From assembly GCF_020991365.1 (NCBI RefSeq), contig NZ_JAJLRA010000001.1:362142-426141 (forward strand): a DNA stretch of 64,000 nt. The letters are read 5' to 3'. This document shows, one piece after another, positions 24,885-34,121 of this stretch. A program made the translations under genes and the position numbers. A model generated the notes under the pieces. That model was given only the letters and a program-made list of their open reading frames with translations. It did not search any database and was not told the origin of the DNA. Within the stretch, counting starts at the first letter, position 1, and every line of letters starts with the position of its first letter. The stretch is from Streptacidiphilus sp. ASG 303 (lineage in GTDB: Bacteria; Actinomycetota; Actinomycetes; Streptomycetales; Streptomycetaceae).

Positions 24885-24920
24885 TTTACCAGCGTAAACG
24901 ACGGGCGGGCGGGGGGGGGG
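24885..24920. promoter_or_regulatory. AT-rich dyad and G10 tract upstream of the CBS pair
   Basis: TTTAC (24885-24889) and GTAAA (24894-24898) flank CAGC as a small perfect inverted repeat, about 200 bases upstream of the first CBS-domain gene; it may be an operator. It is followed by ten consecutive G residues (24911-24920) inside a longer G-rich run. The 364-base gap 24685-25048 contains no gene. Confidence 0.35.
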
Positions 24921-25048
24921 CAGGGCTCCCGGGGACGCCGGTGCGGACCGGTCCGGGGGCCTGGCGCGGGCCGGCCGGGGGGCCTGGCGGCGGCCGGTGC
25001 GGGAGCGGGCCCGGCCCAGGGGCCGGGGCCGGACCCGGGGCGCCGGGC

Positions 25049-25570
25049 TCAGCGGCCGGGGGCGGCGGCGCCGTGCGCGTCGACGAGGTCGCGCAGCGCG
25101 CGGGCGGCGGCGACGGCCTGCTCCCGGCCGGCGGCGGGCTGGATGCCGACGGTGGCCAGGGTGGTGCCGTCGGCCAGGTCCAGGACGGCCCAGGGGTCGC
25201 CCTGGCGGAGGTTGACGCGGACGATCTCGGCCCAGGCCAGTCGGCGGCTGCGGACGAAGTTGACCACGGTGACCCCGGCGGGGTCGGCGGTGACCCGGGG
25301 CCGGGAGAGCATCACCAGGGCCGCCGCGAAGAGCAGGCCGGTGACGACCAGGGCGCCGCGGTCGTAGGCGTGCCAGTTGGAGGGCAGCGCCGCCGCCATG
25401 GCGGCGAACATCACCACCAGCAGGGCGGCGGTCGGCAGCAGGACGGCGCGGGTGCGGGAGGCCCGCCAGGTCACCGGCAGCGCGGGGGGTCCCGCGGTCC
25501 GGTCGCGGCCGGTCCCCCGGTCGTGGCCGGCGCCCCGGTCGTGGTCGGCGGGCGGCGGGGTGGCGGGCAT
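25049..25570 (-). CDS. PH-like domain membrane protein
   Basis: This is a 173-residue protein with a disordered His/Asp/Arg-rich N-terminus (about 35 residues), two hydrophobic helices (TRAVLLPTAALLVVMFAAMA and GALVVTGLLFAAALVML) and a cytosolic domain (RVTADPAGVTVVNFVRSRRL, WAVLDLADGTTLATVGIQPA) typical of actinobacterial PH-like proteins. The function is unknown. I chose ATG at 25570 because GGAG precedes it at suitable distance; the frame extends to a GTG at 25585 without one. It is the last gene downstream of hisG, separated by a strong terminator, as seen in other streptomycetes. Confidence 0.85.
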   Translation of the reverse strand: MPATPPPADHDRGAGHDRGTGRDRTAGPPALPVTWRASRTRAVLLPTAALLVVMFAAMAAALPSNWHAYDRGALVVTGLLFAAALVMLSRPRVTADPAGVTVVNFVRSRRLAWAEIVRVNLRQGDPWAVLDLADGTTLATVGIQPAAGREQAVAAARALRDLVDAHGAAAPGR

Positions 25571-25594
25571 GGCGGCGGGCTCCACGGGAGGGTG

Positions 25595-25628
25595 CGGGGC
25601 GGGGACGGCCGGTGCCGTCCCCGCCCCG
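25595..25628 (-). terminator. 15-bp hairpin after hisG
   Basis: CGGGGCGGGGACGGC pairs with GCCGTCCCCGCCCCG around the loop CGGT, 6 bases after the hisG stop codon and 24 bases before the next start, so it should end the hisE-hisG transcript. Confidence 0.85.
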
Positions 25629-25634
25629 GCGGGG

Positions 25635-26480
25635 TCAGAGGCGGCAGGCGTGGATGTTGGTGACCAGGATGGCGCGGGCGCCGATGGCCCACAGGTCGTC
25701 CATGATCCGCTGGGCCTCCTTGCGGAGCACCATGGAGCGGACGGCCACCCAGCCCTCGCTGTGCAGCGGCGAGACGGTCGGCGACTCCAGGCCGGGGGTG
25801 AGGGCGACGGCGTCGCCGACCCGCTCGGCGCGGATGTCGTAGTCCATCATCACGTAGCGGCGGGCCACCAGGACGCCCTGGAGACGGCGCAGGAACTGCT
25901 CGACCCGCGGGTCCTCGCCCGCGCCCCGGGGCCGGACGACGACGGCGTCCGACTCCAGGATCGGGTCGCCGAAGACCTCCAGGCCCGCGTTGCGCAGCGT
26001 GGTGCCGGTCTCCACGACGTCGGCGATCACGTCGGCGACGCCGAGCTGGATGGCGGTCTCGACGGCGCCGTCGAGGCGGGTGACGGAGGCCTCGACGCCG
26101 TGATCGGCGAGGTGGCGGCGGACCAGGCCGGGGTAGGAGGTCGCGATCCGCAGGCCCTGGAGGCCCTGGACGTCCTTGGCGGTGCCGACCGGCCCGGCGA
26201 AGCGGAAGGTGGAGCCGGCGAAGCCGAGCGCGAGCACTTCCTCGGCCTCGGCGCCGGAGTCCAGCAGCAGGTCGCGGCCGGTGACGCCGATGTCCAGGCG
26301 GCCGGAGCCGACGTAGATCGCGATGTCCCGCGGGCGCAGGAAGAAGAACTCGACGCTGTTGTCGGCGTCGACGAGGACGAGCTCCTTCGAGTCCTTGCGC
26401 TGGCGGTAGCCGGCCTCATGGAGCATCTCCGCCGCGGGACCCGAGAGAGAACCCTTGTTGGGTACGGCGATGCGCAGCAT
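25635..26480 (-). CDS. hisG: ATP phosphoribosyltransferase (HisG, long form)
   Basis: This 281-residue enzyme condenses ATP with PRPP, the first committed step of histidine synthesis, and is feedback-inhibited by histidine. It is the long form with a C-terminal ACT-like regulatory domain. Motifs: MLRIAVPNKGSLSGPAAEML, DIAIYVGSGRLDIGVTGRDL, the PRPP loop DVVETGTTLRNAGLEVFGDP, and the regulatory end with GLESPTVSPLHSEGWVAVRS. Start: ATG at 26480, exactly at the family N-terminus. It lies 82 bases downstream of hisE, with which it is presumably co-transcribed; the other his genes are elsewhere. Confidence 0.98.
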   Translation of the reverse strand: MLRIAVPNKGSLSGPAAEMLHEAGYRQRKDSKELVLVDADNSVEFFFLRPRDIAIYVGSGRLDIGVTGRDLLLDSGAEAEEVLALGFAGSTFRFAGPVGTAKDVQGLQGLRIATSYPGLVRRHLADHGVEASVTRLDGAVETAIQLGVADVIADVVETGTTLRNAGLEVFGDPILESDAVVVRPRGAGEDPRVEQFLRRLQGVLVARRYVMMDYDIRAERVGDAVALTPGLESPTVSPLHSEGWVAVRSMVLRKEAQRIMDDLWAIGARAILVTNIHACRL

Positions 26481-26562
26481 GGGAGGCAGGTCCTTCACTT
26501 GTTCGCGGATGTGCGGTTGCGGACGTGGTCGCGCGGGGGGCGGCACGCGCCCCTGCGGCGGG

Positions 26563-26835
26563 TCACAGATGAGCGTATACGTCCTCGAGGGACAGGCCGC
26601 GGGCGACCATCATCACCTGGAGGTGGTAGAGCAGCTGGGAGATCTCCTCGGCCGTCCGCTCGTCCGACTCGTGCTCGGCGGCCATCCAGACCTCGGCGGC
26701 CTCCTCCACCACCTTCTTGCCGATGGCGTGCACGCCCTGCTGGACGAGCTGCGCGGTGCGGGAGGAACCGGGGTCGCCGGAGGCGGCCTTCTGCTGGAGC
26801 TCGGTGAAGAGCTCCTCGAATGTCTTCAGCGCCAT
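26563..26835 (-). CDS. hisE: Phosphoribosyl-ATP pyrophosphohydrolase (HisE)
   Basis: This 90-residue enzyme hydrolyses phosphoribosyl-ATP to phosphoribosyl-AMP, step two of histidine synthesis. It is all-helical, with the MazG-like metal motif [18 protein letters not shown] and [20 protein letters not shown]; length matches actinobacterial HisE. The ATG at 26835 is preceded by TAGGGT (26850-26845) nine bases upstream and has no ribosome binding site, so it is probably leaderless. In this lineage HisE is a separate protein, not fused to HisI, and it precedes hisG. Confidence 0.97.
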   Translation of the reverse strand: MALKTFEELFTELQQKAASGDPGSSRTAQLVQQGVHAIGKKVVEEAAEVWMAAEHESDERTAEEISQLLYHLQVMMVARGLSLEDVYAHL

Positions 26836-26950
26836 GATGGGGACACCCTACGGCCTGGGGGCGGGACGCCGGGGGACGGTCCGCGGCGCGGACACCCGTG
26901 TCCGCGACGCGGGACGGCCGCCGGGACCGCGGGACGGTCCCGGCGGGCCG

Positions 26951-26989
26951 GGGTTCAGCGCCGGGGTTCAGCGCAAGGGCTCAGCGCCA
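26951..26989. repeat. 13-bp triplication across the ribH stop codon
   Basis: GGGTTCAGCGCCG, GGGTTCAGCGCAA and GGGCTCAGCGCCA follow each other at 26951, 26964 and 26977. Each carries TCA (TGA on the coding strand); the copy at 26981-26983 is the ribH stop. Confidence 0.85.
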
Positions 26990-27472
26990 GGGCTCCGAGA
27001 CGGCGCGCAGCGCGGCGACGGTGGCGACGGCGGCGGTGACCGCCTCGTGGCCCTTGTCCTCGTGGGAGCCGGGCAGCCCCGCGCGGTCCAGCGCCTGGGC
27101 CTCGTCGTCGCAGGTCAGGACGCCGAAGCCGACCGGGACTCCGGTGGAGGCCGCCACCTGGGTCAGGCCCATGGTGGCCGCCTGGCAGACGTAGTCGAAG
27201 TGCGGCGTGCCGCCCCGGATGACCACGCCCAGCGCCACCACCGCGTCGTAGCCGCGGTCGGCGAGCTGCTTGGCCGCCACCGGGAGCTCGAAGGCCCCCG
27301 GCACCCGCAGCACGGTCGGCTCGTCGATGCCGAGCTCGTGCAGGGCGCGCACGGCGCCGTCGAGCAGCCCCTGCATGATCTGCTCGTGCCACTGGGCGGC
27401 CACGACCGCGACCCGCAGGTCGCGGCAGTTCCTGGCGGTCAGCGTCAGCTCGGGGGCTCCCTTGCCGCTCAC
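26981..27472 (-). CDS. ribH: 6,7-dimethyl-8-ribityllumazine synthase (RibH)
   Basis: This 163-residue lumazine synthase joins the ribityl-aminouracil and dihydroxybutanone phosphate to form the precursor of riboflavin; it assembles as a pentamer or icosahedron. Motifs: [80 protein letters not shown] and the final [19 protein letters not shown]. Start GTG at 27472 with AGAGGA upstream. It is the last gene of the riboflavin operon, separated from ribBA by a 126-base gap carrying two tandem repeats, unlike the overlapping genes before it. Confidence 0.97.
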   Translation of the reverse strand: MSGKGAPELTLTARNCRDLRVAVVAAQWHEQIMQGLLDGAVRALHELGIDEPTVLRVPGAFELPVAAKQLADRGYDAVVALGVVIRGGTPHFDYVCQAATMGLTQVAASTGVPVGFGVLTCDDEAQALDRAGLPGSHEDKGHEAVTAAVATVAALRAVSEPWR

Positions 27473-27484
27473 GGGCGTTCCTCT

Positions 27485-27588
27485 CCGTCGTACCGGTCCG
27501 TCGTACCGGTCGGTCTCGTCCCCGCCCGGGTCGTGCTCGGGCCGGGGGGTGGGGCGTGGGTGGGTGGGGCGTGGGTGGGTGGGGCGTG
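27485..27588. repeat. Two tandem repeats between ribBA and ribH
   Basis: CCGTCGTACCGGT occurs twice in tandem (27485-27497, 27498-27510), directly upstream of the ribH ribosome binding site. Then GTGGGGCGTGGGTGG is repeated 2.7 times with a 15-bp period (27549-27588). The plus strand of the second array has runs of three to four G at short intervals and could form a G-quadruplex on the template strand. Confidence 0.85.
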
Positions 27589-27598
27589 CGGGGCGGGC

Positions 27599-28965
<1,367 letters not shown>

Positions 28966-28969
<4 letters not shown>

Positions 28970-29613
28970 GCCACTGCTCCTTCCAGTGCGGACTGCTGCC
29001 GGGGACGGACGGTGCGGGTGCGCAGCCACCAGGCGCGCAGGCCGAGCAGGACGAGGACGAAGTAGACGACGTAGACGAGGCCGGAGAAGGCCAGCCCGCC
29101 GGAGAAGGCGAGCGGCACGCCGACCAGGTCGACGGCGAGCCAGGCGAACCAGAACTCCACCCAGCCGCGGGCCTGGGCGACCATCGCGGCGAGGGTGCCG
29201 GTGAAGATGTAGGCGTCCGGCCAGGGGTTCCAGGAGAGCGCGGGGACGGCGGTGAACAGGCCGCCGACGGCGAGGGTGCCCAGGGCGGTGCCGGCCGCCA
29301 GCAGGCCGCGCTCGCGCCAGGTGGCGAAGCGGACCTGCAGCTCGCCGTCGTCGCCGCGGCCGCGCCGCCACCGGTCCCAGCCCCAGAGGGCGACCCCGAT
29401 CACCAGGAGCTGCTTGCCGACGCCGCCGCTGAGGTGGGCGGACCAGTAGGCGGAGACGAGGACGGCGCCGGAGAGGAGCTGGACCGGCCAGGCGGCCAGG
29501 GAGCGGCGCCAGCCGAGGGCGAGGGCCGCCAGGCCGAGCAGGTTGCCGACCATGTCGGACCAGATGACGGTCTGCCCGAAGGCGGTGAAGGCGGTGCTGT
29601 TGAGCCAGCTCAT
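28966..29613 (-). CDS. ribM: Riboflavin transporter RibM (PnuC/PnuX family)
   Basis: This is a 215-residue membrane protein with about seven hydrophobic segments and PnuC-family hallmarks: [11 protein letters not shown]-like [39 protein letters not shown] and the [20 protein letters not shown] / [20 protein letters not shown] segments. PnuC proteins transport nicotinamide riboside, but in actinomycete rib operons the member (PnuX/RibM) is a facilitator for riboflavin and roseoflavin, shown in S. davawensis and Corynebacterium. The location between ribE and ribBA, with overlaps on both sides (stop of ribE at 29610 and start of ribBA at 28969), supports RibM. Confidence 0.92.
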
Positions 29614-30314
29614 CGCAGGTCTCCGGCGGTCGCGGCGGGGGCGCCGGACCCGGCGGTCGCGGTGCCGGCGGGGAGGAGCGGCGCGGCGCGGTCGGCGAGC
29701 AGCCGCTCGACGTACTTGGCGAGGACGTCGACCTCCAGGTTGACCGGCTCTCCGGGCCGCCGGAGGCCGAGGGTGGTGAGGGCGAGGGTGGCCGGGATGA
29801 GGCTGACGGTGAAGAAGTCCGCCCCTGCCTCGACCACGGTGAGGCTGACGCCGTCGACGGTGATCGAGCCCTTCTCGACCAGGTACCGGGAGATGCCGGC
29901 CGGCAGCGAGAAGCGCAGCACCTCCCACTGCGGCCTGCCGTCGGCGCCCGCCTCGCCGGGCGTGCGGGAGAGCAGGGTGGCGGTGGCGTCGACGTGGCCC
30001 TGGACGAGGTGGCCGCCCAGCCGGTCGCCGAGCGCCATCGCCCGCTCCAGGTTGACGCGCGAGCCGGGCGCGAGGACGCCGAGGCTGGAGCGCTTCAGCG
30101 TCTCGGCCATGACGTCGGCGGAGAAGGCGCCGGTGCCGGCGGCCAGTTCCTCGGCGGTGTCCACGACGGTGAGGCAGACGCCGTTCACGGCGATGGAGTC
30201 GCCGTGGCGGGCGCCCTGCGTGACGAGGGGTCCGCGCAGGCGGATGCGGGAGGAGTCCCCGAGGTCCTCGACGGAGACGACCTCGCCCAGCTCTTCGACG
30301 ATTCCGGTGAACAC
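29610..30314 (-). CDS. ribE: Riboflavin synthase alpha subunit
   Basis: This 234-residue enzyme dismutates two lumazines to riboflavin and the pyrimidine substrate. Two homologous lumazine-binding halves are visible: [20 protein letters not shown] with [17 protein letters not shown], and the second half with [20 protein letters not shown]. The hallmark MFTGIVE start and [17 protein letters not shown] are intact. The C-terminal 25 residues ([20 protein letters not shown]) are a lineage-specific extension. Start GTG at 30314 after GAGGAG. It is three bases after ribD. Some naming schemes call this gene ribB or ribC. Confidence 0.97.
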   Translation of the reverse strand: MFTGIVEELGEVVSVEDLGDSSRIRLRGPLVTQGARHGDSIAVNGVCLTVVDTAEELAAGTGAFSADVMAETLKRSSLGVLAPGSRVNLERAMALGDRLGGHLVQGHVDATATLLSRTPGEAGADGRPQWEVLRFSLPAGISRYLVEKGSITVDGVSLTVVEAGADFFTVSLIPATLALTTLGLRRPGEPVNLEVDVLAKYVERLLADRAAPLLPAGTATAGSGAPAATAGDLR

Positions 30315-30317
30315 AGC

Positions 30318-31526
30318 TCAGCTCTCCTCGGTGGCGGGCACGGTGACGGGCCGTTCGGTGGTGCTGTTCCCGGGGGCGGCGCTCCGGGCGGAGGCGCGTC
30401 CGGCGGCGGCCGGGCGCCGGGGGTAGGCGGTGAGGCGGAGGTCCGCCCCGACGCGGACGACGTCGTCGACGTCGAGCCGCAACGCGTCGCCGACCGTGTC
30501 GATTCCCGCGTCCAGCAGCGCCGCGGGTCCGGCGCCGAGCAGGGCGGGGGCCAGGTAGCCGACGGCCTTGTCGACGAGTCCGGCGGCCCAGAAGGCGCCG
30601 GCCAGCGTGGGGCCGCCCTCCAGCAGGACCGAACGCACGCCGCGCGCGTGCAGTTCGGCGAGCAGGGCCCGGGGGTCCAGGCCGCGGCCGTCCGCGGCGC
30701 GCGGCACCTCGGCGACCTCGGCCCGTCCGGCGCGGACGGCGTCGGCGAGGCGGGAGGTGTCGGCGCCGGGTGCGACGGCCAGCAGCGTGGGGGCGGCGCC
30801 GTCGAGGACCCGGGCCCCGGGCGGGGTGGCGGCGGCGGTGTCGGCGACGACCCGCAGCGGCTGGCGGACGTCCCCGTCCGCGCCGTGGCGGACCGCCAGG
30901 TGGGGGTCGTCGGCGCGCAGGGTGCCGGAGCCGACGAGGACGGCGTCCGCCTCGGCGCGCAGCCGGTGCACGTCGGCGCGGGCCTCGGGGCCGGTGATCC
31001 AGCGGCTGGTGCCGTCGGCGGCGGCGGAGCGGCCGTCGAGGGTGGCCGCGTACTTCCAGAGCACGAACGGGCGTCCGAGGCGCACGGAGGCCAGCCACGC
31101 CTCGTTGCCGCGCTCCGCCTCCGCGGCGAGGAGCCCGGCCTCGACGGCGACCCCGGCGGCGCGCAGCGCCTCGGCTCCGCCGGCGGCCTGGTCGGTGGGG
31201 TCCGCCACGGCGTACACGACGCGGGCCACCCCGGCGTCGACCAGCGCCTGCGCGCAGGGGCCGGTGCGGCCGGTGTGGCTGCAGGGCTCGAGGGTGACGA
31301 CGGCGGTGCCGCCGCGGGCGCGGTCGCCGGCGGCGCGCAGGGCGTGGACCTCGGCGTGGGGGCCGCCGGCCTGCCGGTGGTACCCCTCCCCCGCCACCTC
31401 GCCGTCGGCGTCGAGGACGACGCACCCGACGACGGGGTTGGGGCTGGTACGGCCGAGGCCGAGGGCCGCGAGGGCGACGGCGCGGCGCATCGCCTCGGCG
31501 GTGCGGCTTTCCGTCAGGGGGGCCAC
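30318..31526 (-). CDS. ribD: Riboflavin deaminase/reductase RibD
   Basis: This 402-residue bifunctional enzyme has an N-terminal zinc deaminase (about 1-150), with GGPHAEVHALRAAGDRARGG and VTLEPCSHTGRTGPCAQAL carrying the His/Cys/Cys zinc ligands and the catalytic Glu. A C-terminal NADPH-dependent reductase (about 155-370) follows, with FVLWKYAATLDGRSAAADG, SRWITGPEARADVHRLRAE and VLLEGGPTLAGAFWAAGLVD. The last 30 residues are disordered. GTG at 31526 is used, with AGGAGG six bases upstream. This ribosome binding site lies inside a hairpin (31526-31561) that could be the expression platform of the FMN riboswitch 135 bases upstream. Confidence 0.97.
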   Translation of the reverse strand: MAPLTESRTAEAMRRAVALAALGLGRTSPNPVVGCVVLDADGEVAGEGYHRQAGGPHAEVHALRAAGDRARGGTAVVTLEPCSHTGRTGPCAQALVDAGVARVVYAVADPTDQAAGGAEALRAAGVAVEAGLLAAEAERGNEAWLASVRLGRPFVLWKYAATLDGRSAAADGTSRWITGPEARADVHRLRAEADAVLVGSGTLRADDPHLAVRHGADGDVRQPLRVVADTAAATPPGARVLDGAAPTLLAVAPGADTSRLADAVRAGRAEVAEVPRAADGRGLDPRALLAELHARGVRSVLLEGGPTLAGAFWAAGLVDKAVGYLAPALLGAGPAALLDAGIDTVGDALRLDVDDVVRVGADLRLTAYPRRPAAAGRASARSAAPGNSTTERPVTVPATEES

Positions 31527-31561
31527 CGGAGTCCTCCTCGCGCTTGGTGCGCGGGCTCCGG
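31526..31561 (-). promoter_or_regulatory. Hairpin enclosing the ribD ribosome binding site
   Basis: On the minus strand CCGGAG (31561-31556) pairs with CTCCGG (31531-31526) and CGCGC (31553-31549) with GCGCG (31543-31539) around the loop ACCAA. AGGAGG and the first base of the GTG start lie inside or at the edge. This is a plausible translational switch for the upstream riboswitch. Confidence 0.5.
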
Positions 31562-31661
31562 GGCGTGGGGAGAGGACGCGGACGAGGAGAAGCCGGGCAC
31601 GGCCGTGGGCGGACGCCCCGCAGGGGGCGCGCCGACGGCGCGGGTACGGCCGGACGTCCGC

Positions 31662-31789
31662 CGCGCACTGCCTCCCATCCGGACTTTCACCGTCGGTCCA
31701 GGAATTTCACCTGGTCAACCGGCCGCTGGCTGCGGACGGGTCGCGGACTGTAACCGCCGGTTCGGAATTACACCGACCCCGGAGTGCGC
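31662..31789 (-). promoter_or_regulatory. FMN riboswitch (RFN element) controlling the rib operon
   Basis: A complete RFN aptamer reads leftward. The closing P1 strands are GCGCACTCC (31789) and GGAGGCAGTGCGCG (31662). Conserved junction segments are all present: GGTGTAATTCCGAACCGGCG, GGTTACAGTCCGCGACCC, a variable arm, TGACCAGGTGAAATTCCTGG, then ACCGACGGTGAAAGTCCGGA and TGGGAGGCAG. The first base of P1 is near 31789, and ribD starts 135 bases downstream of the aptamer. FMN binding should reduce expression of ribD-ribE-ribM-ribBA-ribH. A second small hairpin (CGCGCC-GAC-GGCGCG, about 31628-31642) lies between aptamer and gene. Confidence 0.97.
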
Positions 31790-31917
31790 AAACGTCACTG
31801 GTACTGGATCAGAGTGTGCCATGCCCGGCCGCCCCGCGGGGAGGCGGGGGCACTGTGGAATCGCTCACGTTCCCGACCGGGGCCGGCGCGCGGCGCGTAC
31901 GGACACCCGCAGGCGTC

Positions 31918-31949
31918 CGCCGACGGCCGCCGACGGCCGCCGACGGCCG
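31918..31949. repeat. 10-bp tandem repeat upstream of the MarR gene
   Basis: CCGCCGACGG is repeated about three times with a 10-bp period. It lies in the 354-base divergent region 31790-32143 between the FMN riboswitch and the MarR regulator, which must contain both promoters; I could not fix either one. Confidence 0.6.
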
Positions 31950-32143
31950 GGGGCGTGCGCGGGAGCGCGGGCGCCGCCCGCTCGGCCGTACCCGCGGGGC
32001 GCACCCCTGGGTACCATCGGTCGCCCCACCCCCGGCGCAGCCCCTGCGGGACGATCCCGCACCGGCCGGCGCGGGGGCCCGGACGGCCGCCGGAGACGGG
32101 ACGGCCGCCGGAGGGGACATCTCCCGGAGAGGGGACAGCGCAC

Positions 32144-32647
32144 GTGGAGGACGCCGTCGCGGTGGTGCTGCGCCAGTGGCAGCAGCTGTTCCCCGGACTG
32201 GACCTGGCGCCGGTCGCCCTGGTCGGGCGCCTGGGGCGCTGTGCGGCCCTGCTGCAGCAGGCGGCCGACGCGCCGCTGGCCGGGGCGGGGATCAGCCGCC
32301 CGGAGTACGAGGTGCTCGCCGCGCTGCGCCGGGTCGGCGGGGAGCTGACCCCAGGCCGGCTGGCCCGGGAGACGTTCGCCTCCGGGGCGGCGGTCACCAA
32401 GCGGGTCCGGCAGCTGGAGGAGCGGGGGCTGGTGGTGCGCCGCGCCGACGGGCGCGACCGCCGGGTGGCGCACCTGTCGCTCACCGTCCGGGGCCGGGAG
32501 CTGGTGGACCGGCTGCTGCCCGCCCAGGTCGGCCACGAGGGCGCGCTGCTGGAGGGGCTGCCGGAGGAGCGCAGGCGGCAGCTCGCCGAGGGCCTCGGCG
32601 AGCTGCTGGTCCTGCTGGAGGGGCGGCTGGGCGGCCTCCCGGGCTGA
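32144..32647 (+). CDS. MarR-family transcriptional regulator
   Basis: This 167-residue winged-helix regulator has LAGAGISRPEYEVLAALRRV, then the recognition helix and wing GRLARETFASGAAVTKRVRQ, LEERGLVVRRADGRDRRVAH and LSLTVRGRELVDRLLPAQV, followed by the dimerisation helix rich in Leu/Glu. MarR proteins are usually repressors released by small aromatic ligands. Start: GTG at 32144 after GGAGAGGGG; the frame stays open upstream, but that portion has random composition. It is divergent from the riboswitch-controlled rib operon and convergent with the phospholipase-type gene. Its target and ligand are unknown. Confidence 0.9.
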   Translation: MEDAVAVVLRQWQQLFPGLDLAPVALVGRLGRCAALLQQAADAPLAGAGISRPEYEVLAALRRVGGELTPGRLARETFASGAAVTKRVRQLEERGLVVRRADGRDRRVAHLSLTVRGRELVDRLLPAQVGHEGALLEGLPEERRRQLAEGLGELLVLLEGRLGGLPG

Positions 32648-32737
32648 CCGGCCGGCAGGCCGGCCGGTGGGCAGGCCGGCTGCGGGCGGCCTCCCGGGCG
32701 GGACGGGCCCCGGACGGCGCCCGCCGGGGCCGCGGGA

Positions 32738-33952
32738 CTACAGGAAGCGCCGGATCGGCAGCACGGACAGCTCGCGCAGCCGCTGGCCGGTCCCGCGGCG
32801 CCGCCAGCGGTGCGGGTCGACCGGGTCGCTGCGCCGCAGGTCGGTGTCGAAGTCCTCGTCGAGCCGGGCCGTCAGCTCCTCGTCGAGGACGGCGAGCATG
32901 ACCTCCTCGTCGTGCTCCAGCGAGCGCCGGTTGAAGTTGGTGGAGCCGACGAGCGAGAGCACGCCGTCGACGGTGAGCACCTTGGCGTGCATCATCGTCG
33001 GCGCGTACTCCCACAGCTTCACGCCGCACTCCATCAGCTGCGCGTAGTGGTGCTGCCCCGCGAGCCGGCAGACCCGCTTGTCGGTGTGGCTGCCCGGGAG
33101 CAGGATCTCCACCTCGACGCCGCGGGCGGCCGCCTCGCACAGCAGGCCGACGAAGTAGGCGTCCGGGGCGAAGTAGGCGGAGGCGACCCGGATGCGGCGC
33201 TCGGCGCCGGTGATGGCGACGCGCAGCAGGGTCTGCATGTCCTGCCAGCCGATGCTGGCGGAGCCGCGCACCACCTGGACGACGGCGTCGCCGGCCGGCT
33301 CGTGCTCGGTGAAGCGGTCGCAGGCGTCGTAGAGCTCGTCGTCGCAGCACTCGGCCCAGTTCTGGGCGAAGGCGGCGGCGATGCCGTCGACGGAGGGGCC
33401 GCGGACCTCGACGTGGGTGTCCCGCCACTCGTTCTCGTTGCGGGCGTCGCCGCACCACTCCTCGGCGATGCCGACCCCGCCGGTGAAGGCGACCCGCTCG
33501 TCGACGACCAGGACCTTGCGGTGGCAGCGGTGGTTCTGCTTGAACGGGGAGAGCCACAGCGGCTTGCGGAACCAGGCGACCCGGACGCCGGACCCCTCCA
33601 TCAGCTCCAGCAGGTCGCGCTCGATGAGGCGGCCGCCGAAGCCGTCGAGGAGCAGCCGCACGCGCAGGCCCTCGCGGGCCTTGGCGGCGAGCTCCTGGGC
33701 GAACTGCCGGGCGATGTCGCCGCGCCAGTAGACGAAGGTCATCATGTCGACGGTGCGCCGGGCGCCGCGGACGGCGTCGAGCATGGCGGGGAAGATCTGG
33801 TCCCCGTTGCGCAGCGGGCGCACCGCGTTGCCCTCGGTGGCCGCGATGCCGATGAGCCGCTCCAGCCGGCGGCGCAGCAGCTGCTTCCGGTCGGCGGCCG
33901 GGCCGGGGCCGGGCACGCCGGGTGCGGTGCGGGCGGGCAGCGGCAGGGTCAC
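32738..33952 (-). CDS. Phospholipase D-superfamily protein (cardiolipin synthase-like)
   Basis: This 404-residue protein has two HxKxxxxD motifs of the phospholipase D superfamily: HRCHRKVLVVDERVAFTGG (about residues 135-155) and MMHAKVLTVDGVLSLVGSTN (about 315-335), both intact. Around them are IFPAMLDAVRGARRTVDMMT, FVYWRGDIARQFAQELAAKA and the C-terminal FNRRSLEHDEEVMLAVLDEE typical of bacterial cardiolipin synthases. It lacks the two N-terminal membrane helices of ClsA, resembling the soluble ClsB type. Streptomyces also has a CDP-alcohol type cardiolipin synthase, so the role here may be transphosphatidylation with other alcohols. Start GTG at 33952 with GAGGTG upstream. Confidence 0.88.
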   Translation of the reverse strand: MTLPLPARTAPGVPGPGPAADRKQLLRRRLERLIGIAATEGNAVRPLRNGDQIFPAMLDAVRGARRTVDMMTFVYWRGDIARQFAQELAAKAREGLRVRLLLDGFGGRLIERDLLELMEGSGVRVAWFRKPLWLSPFKQNHRCHRKVLVVDERVAFTGGVGIAEEWCGDARNENEWRDTHVEVRGPSVDGIAAAFAQNWAECCDDELYDACDRFTEHEPAGDAVVQVVRGSASIGWQDMQTLLRVAITGAERRIRVASAYFAPDAYFVGLLCEAAARGVEVEILLPGSHTDKRVCRLAGQHHYAQLMECGVKLWEYAPTMMHAKVLTVDGVLSLVGSTNFNRRSLEHDEEVMLAVLDEELTARLDEDFDTDLRRSDPVDPHRWRRRGTGQRLRELSVLPIRRFL

Positions 33953-34121
33953 GGGGTCACCTCGCGTGCGTCTGGCCGGGCCGTGGGGCGGCCCGGGCGT
34001 TGTCGCAACCCGTCTGCCCCGACACGCCGGATCGCATGCCTGCCCCGTTCCCGGCCGCTCGGCCCCGTTCCCGGCCGCCCGCCGGGTCCGGGGCCCGGCG
34101 GGCGGAGGCGGTCCGGGGGGA

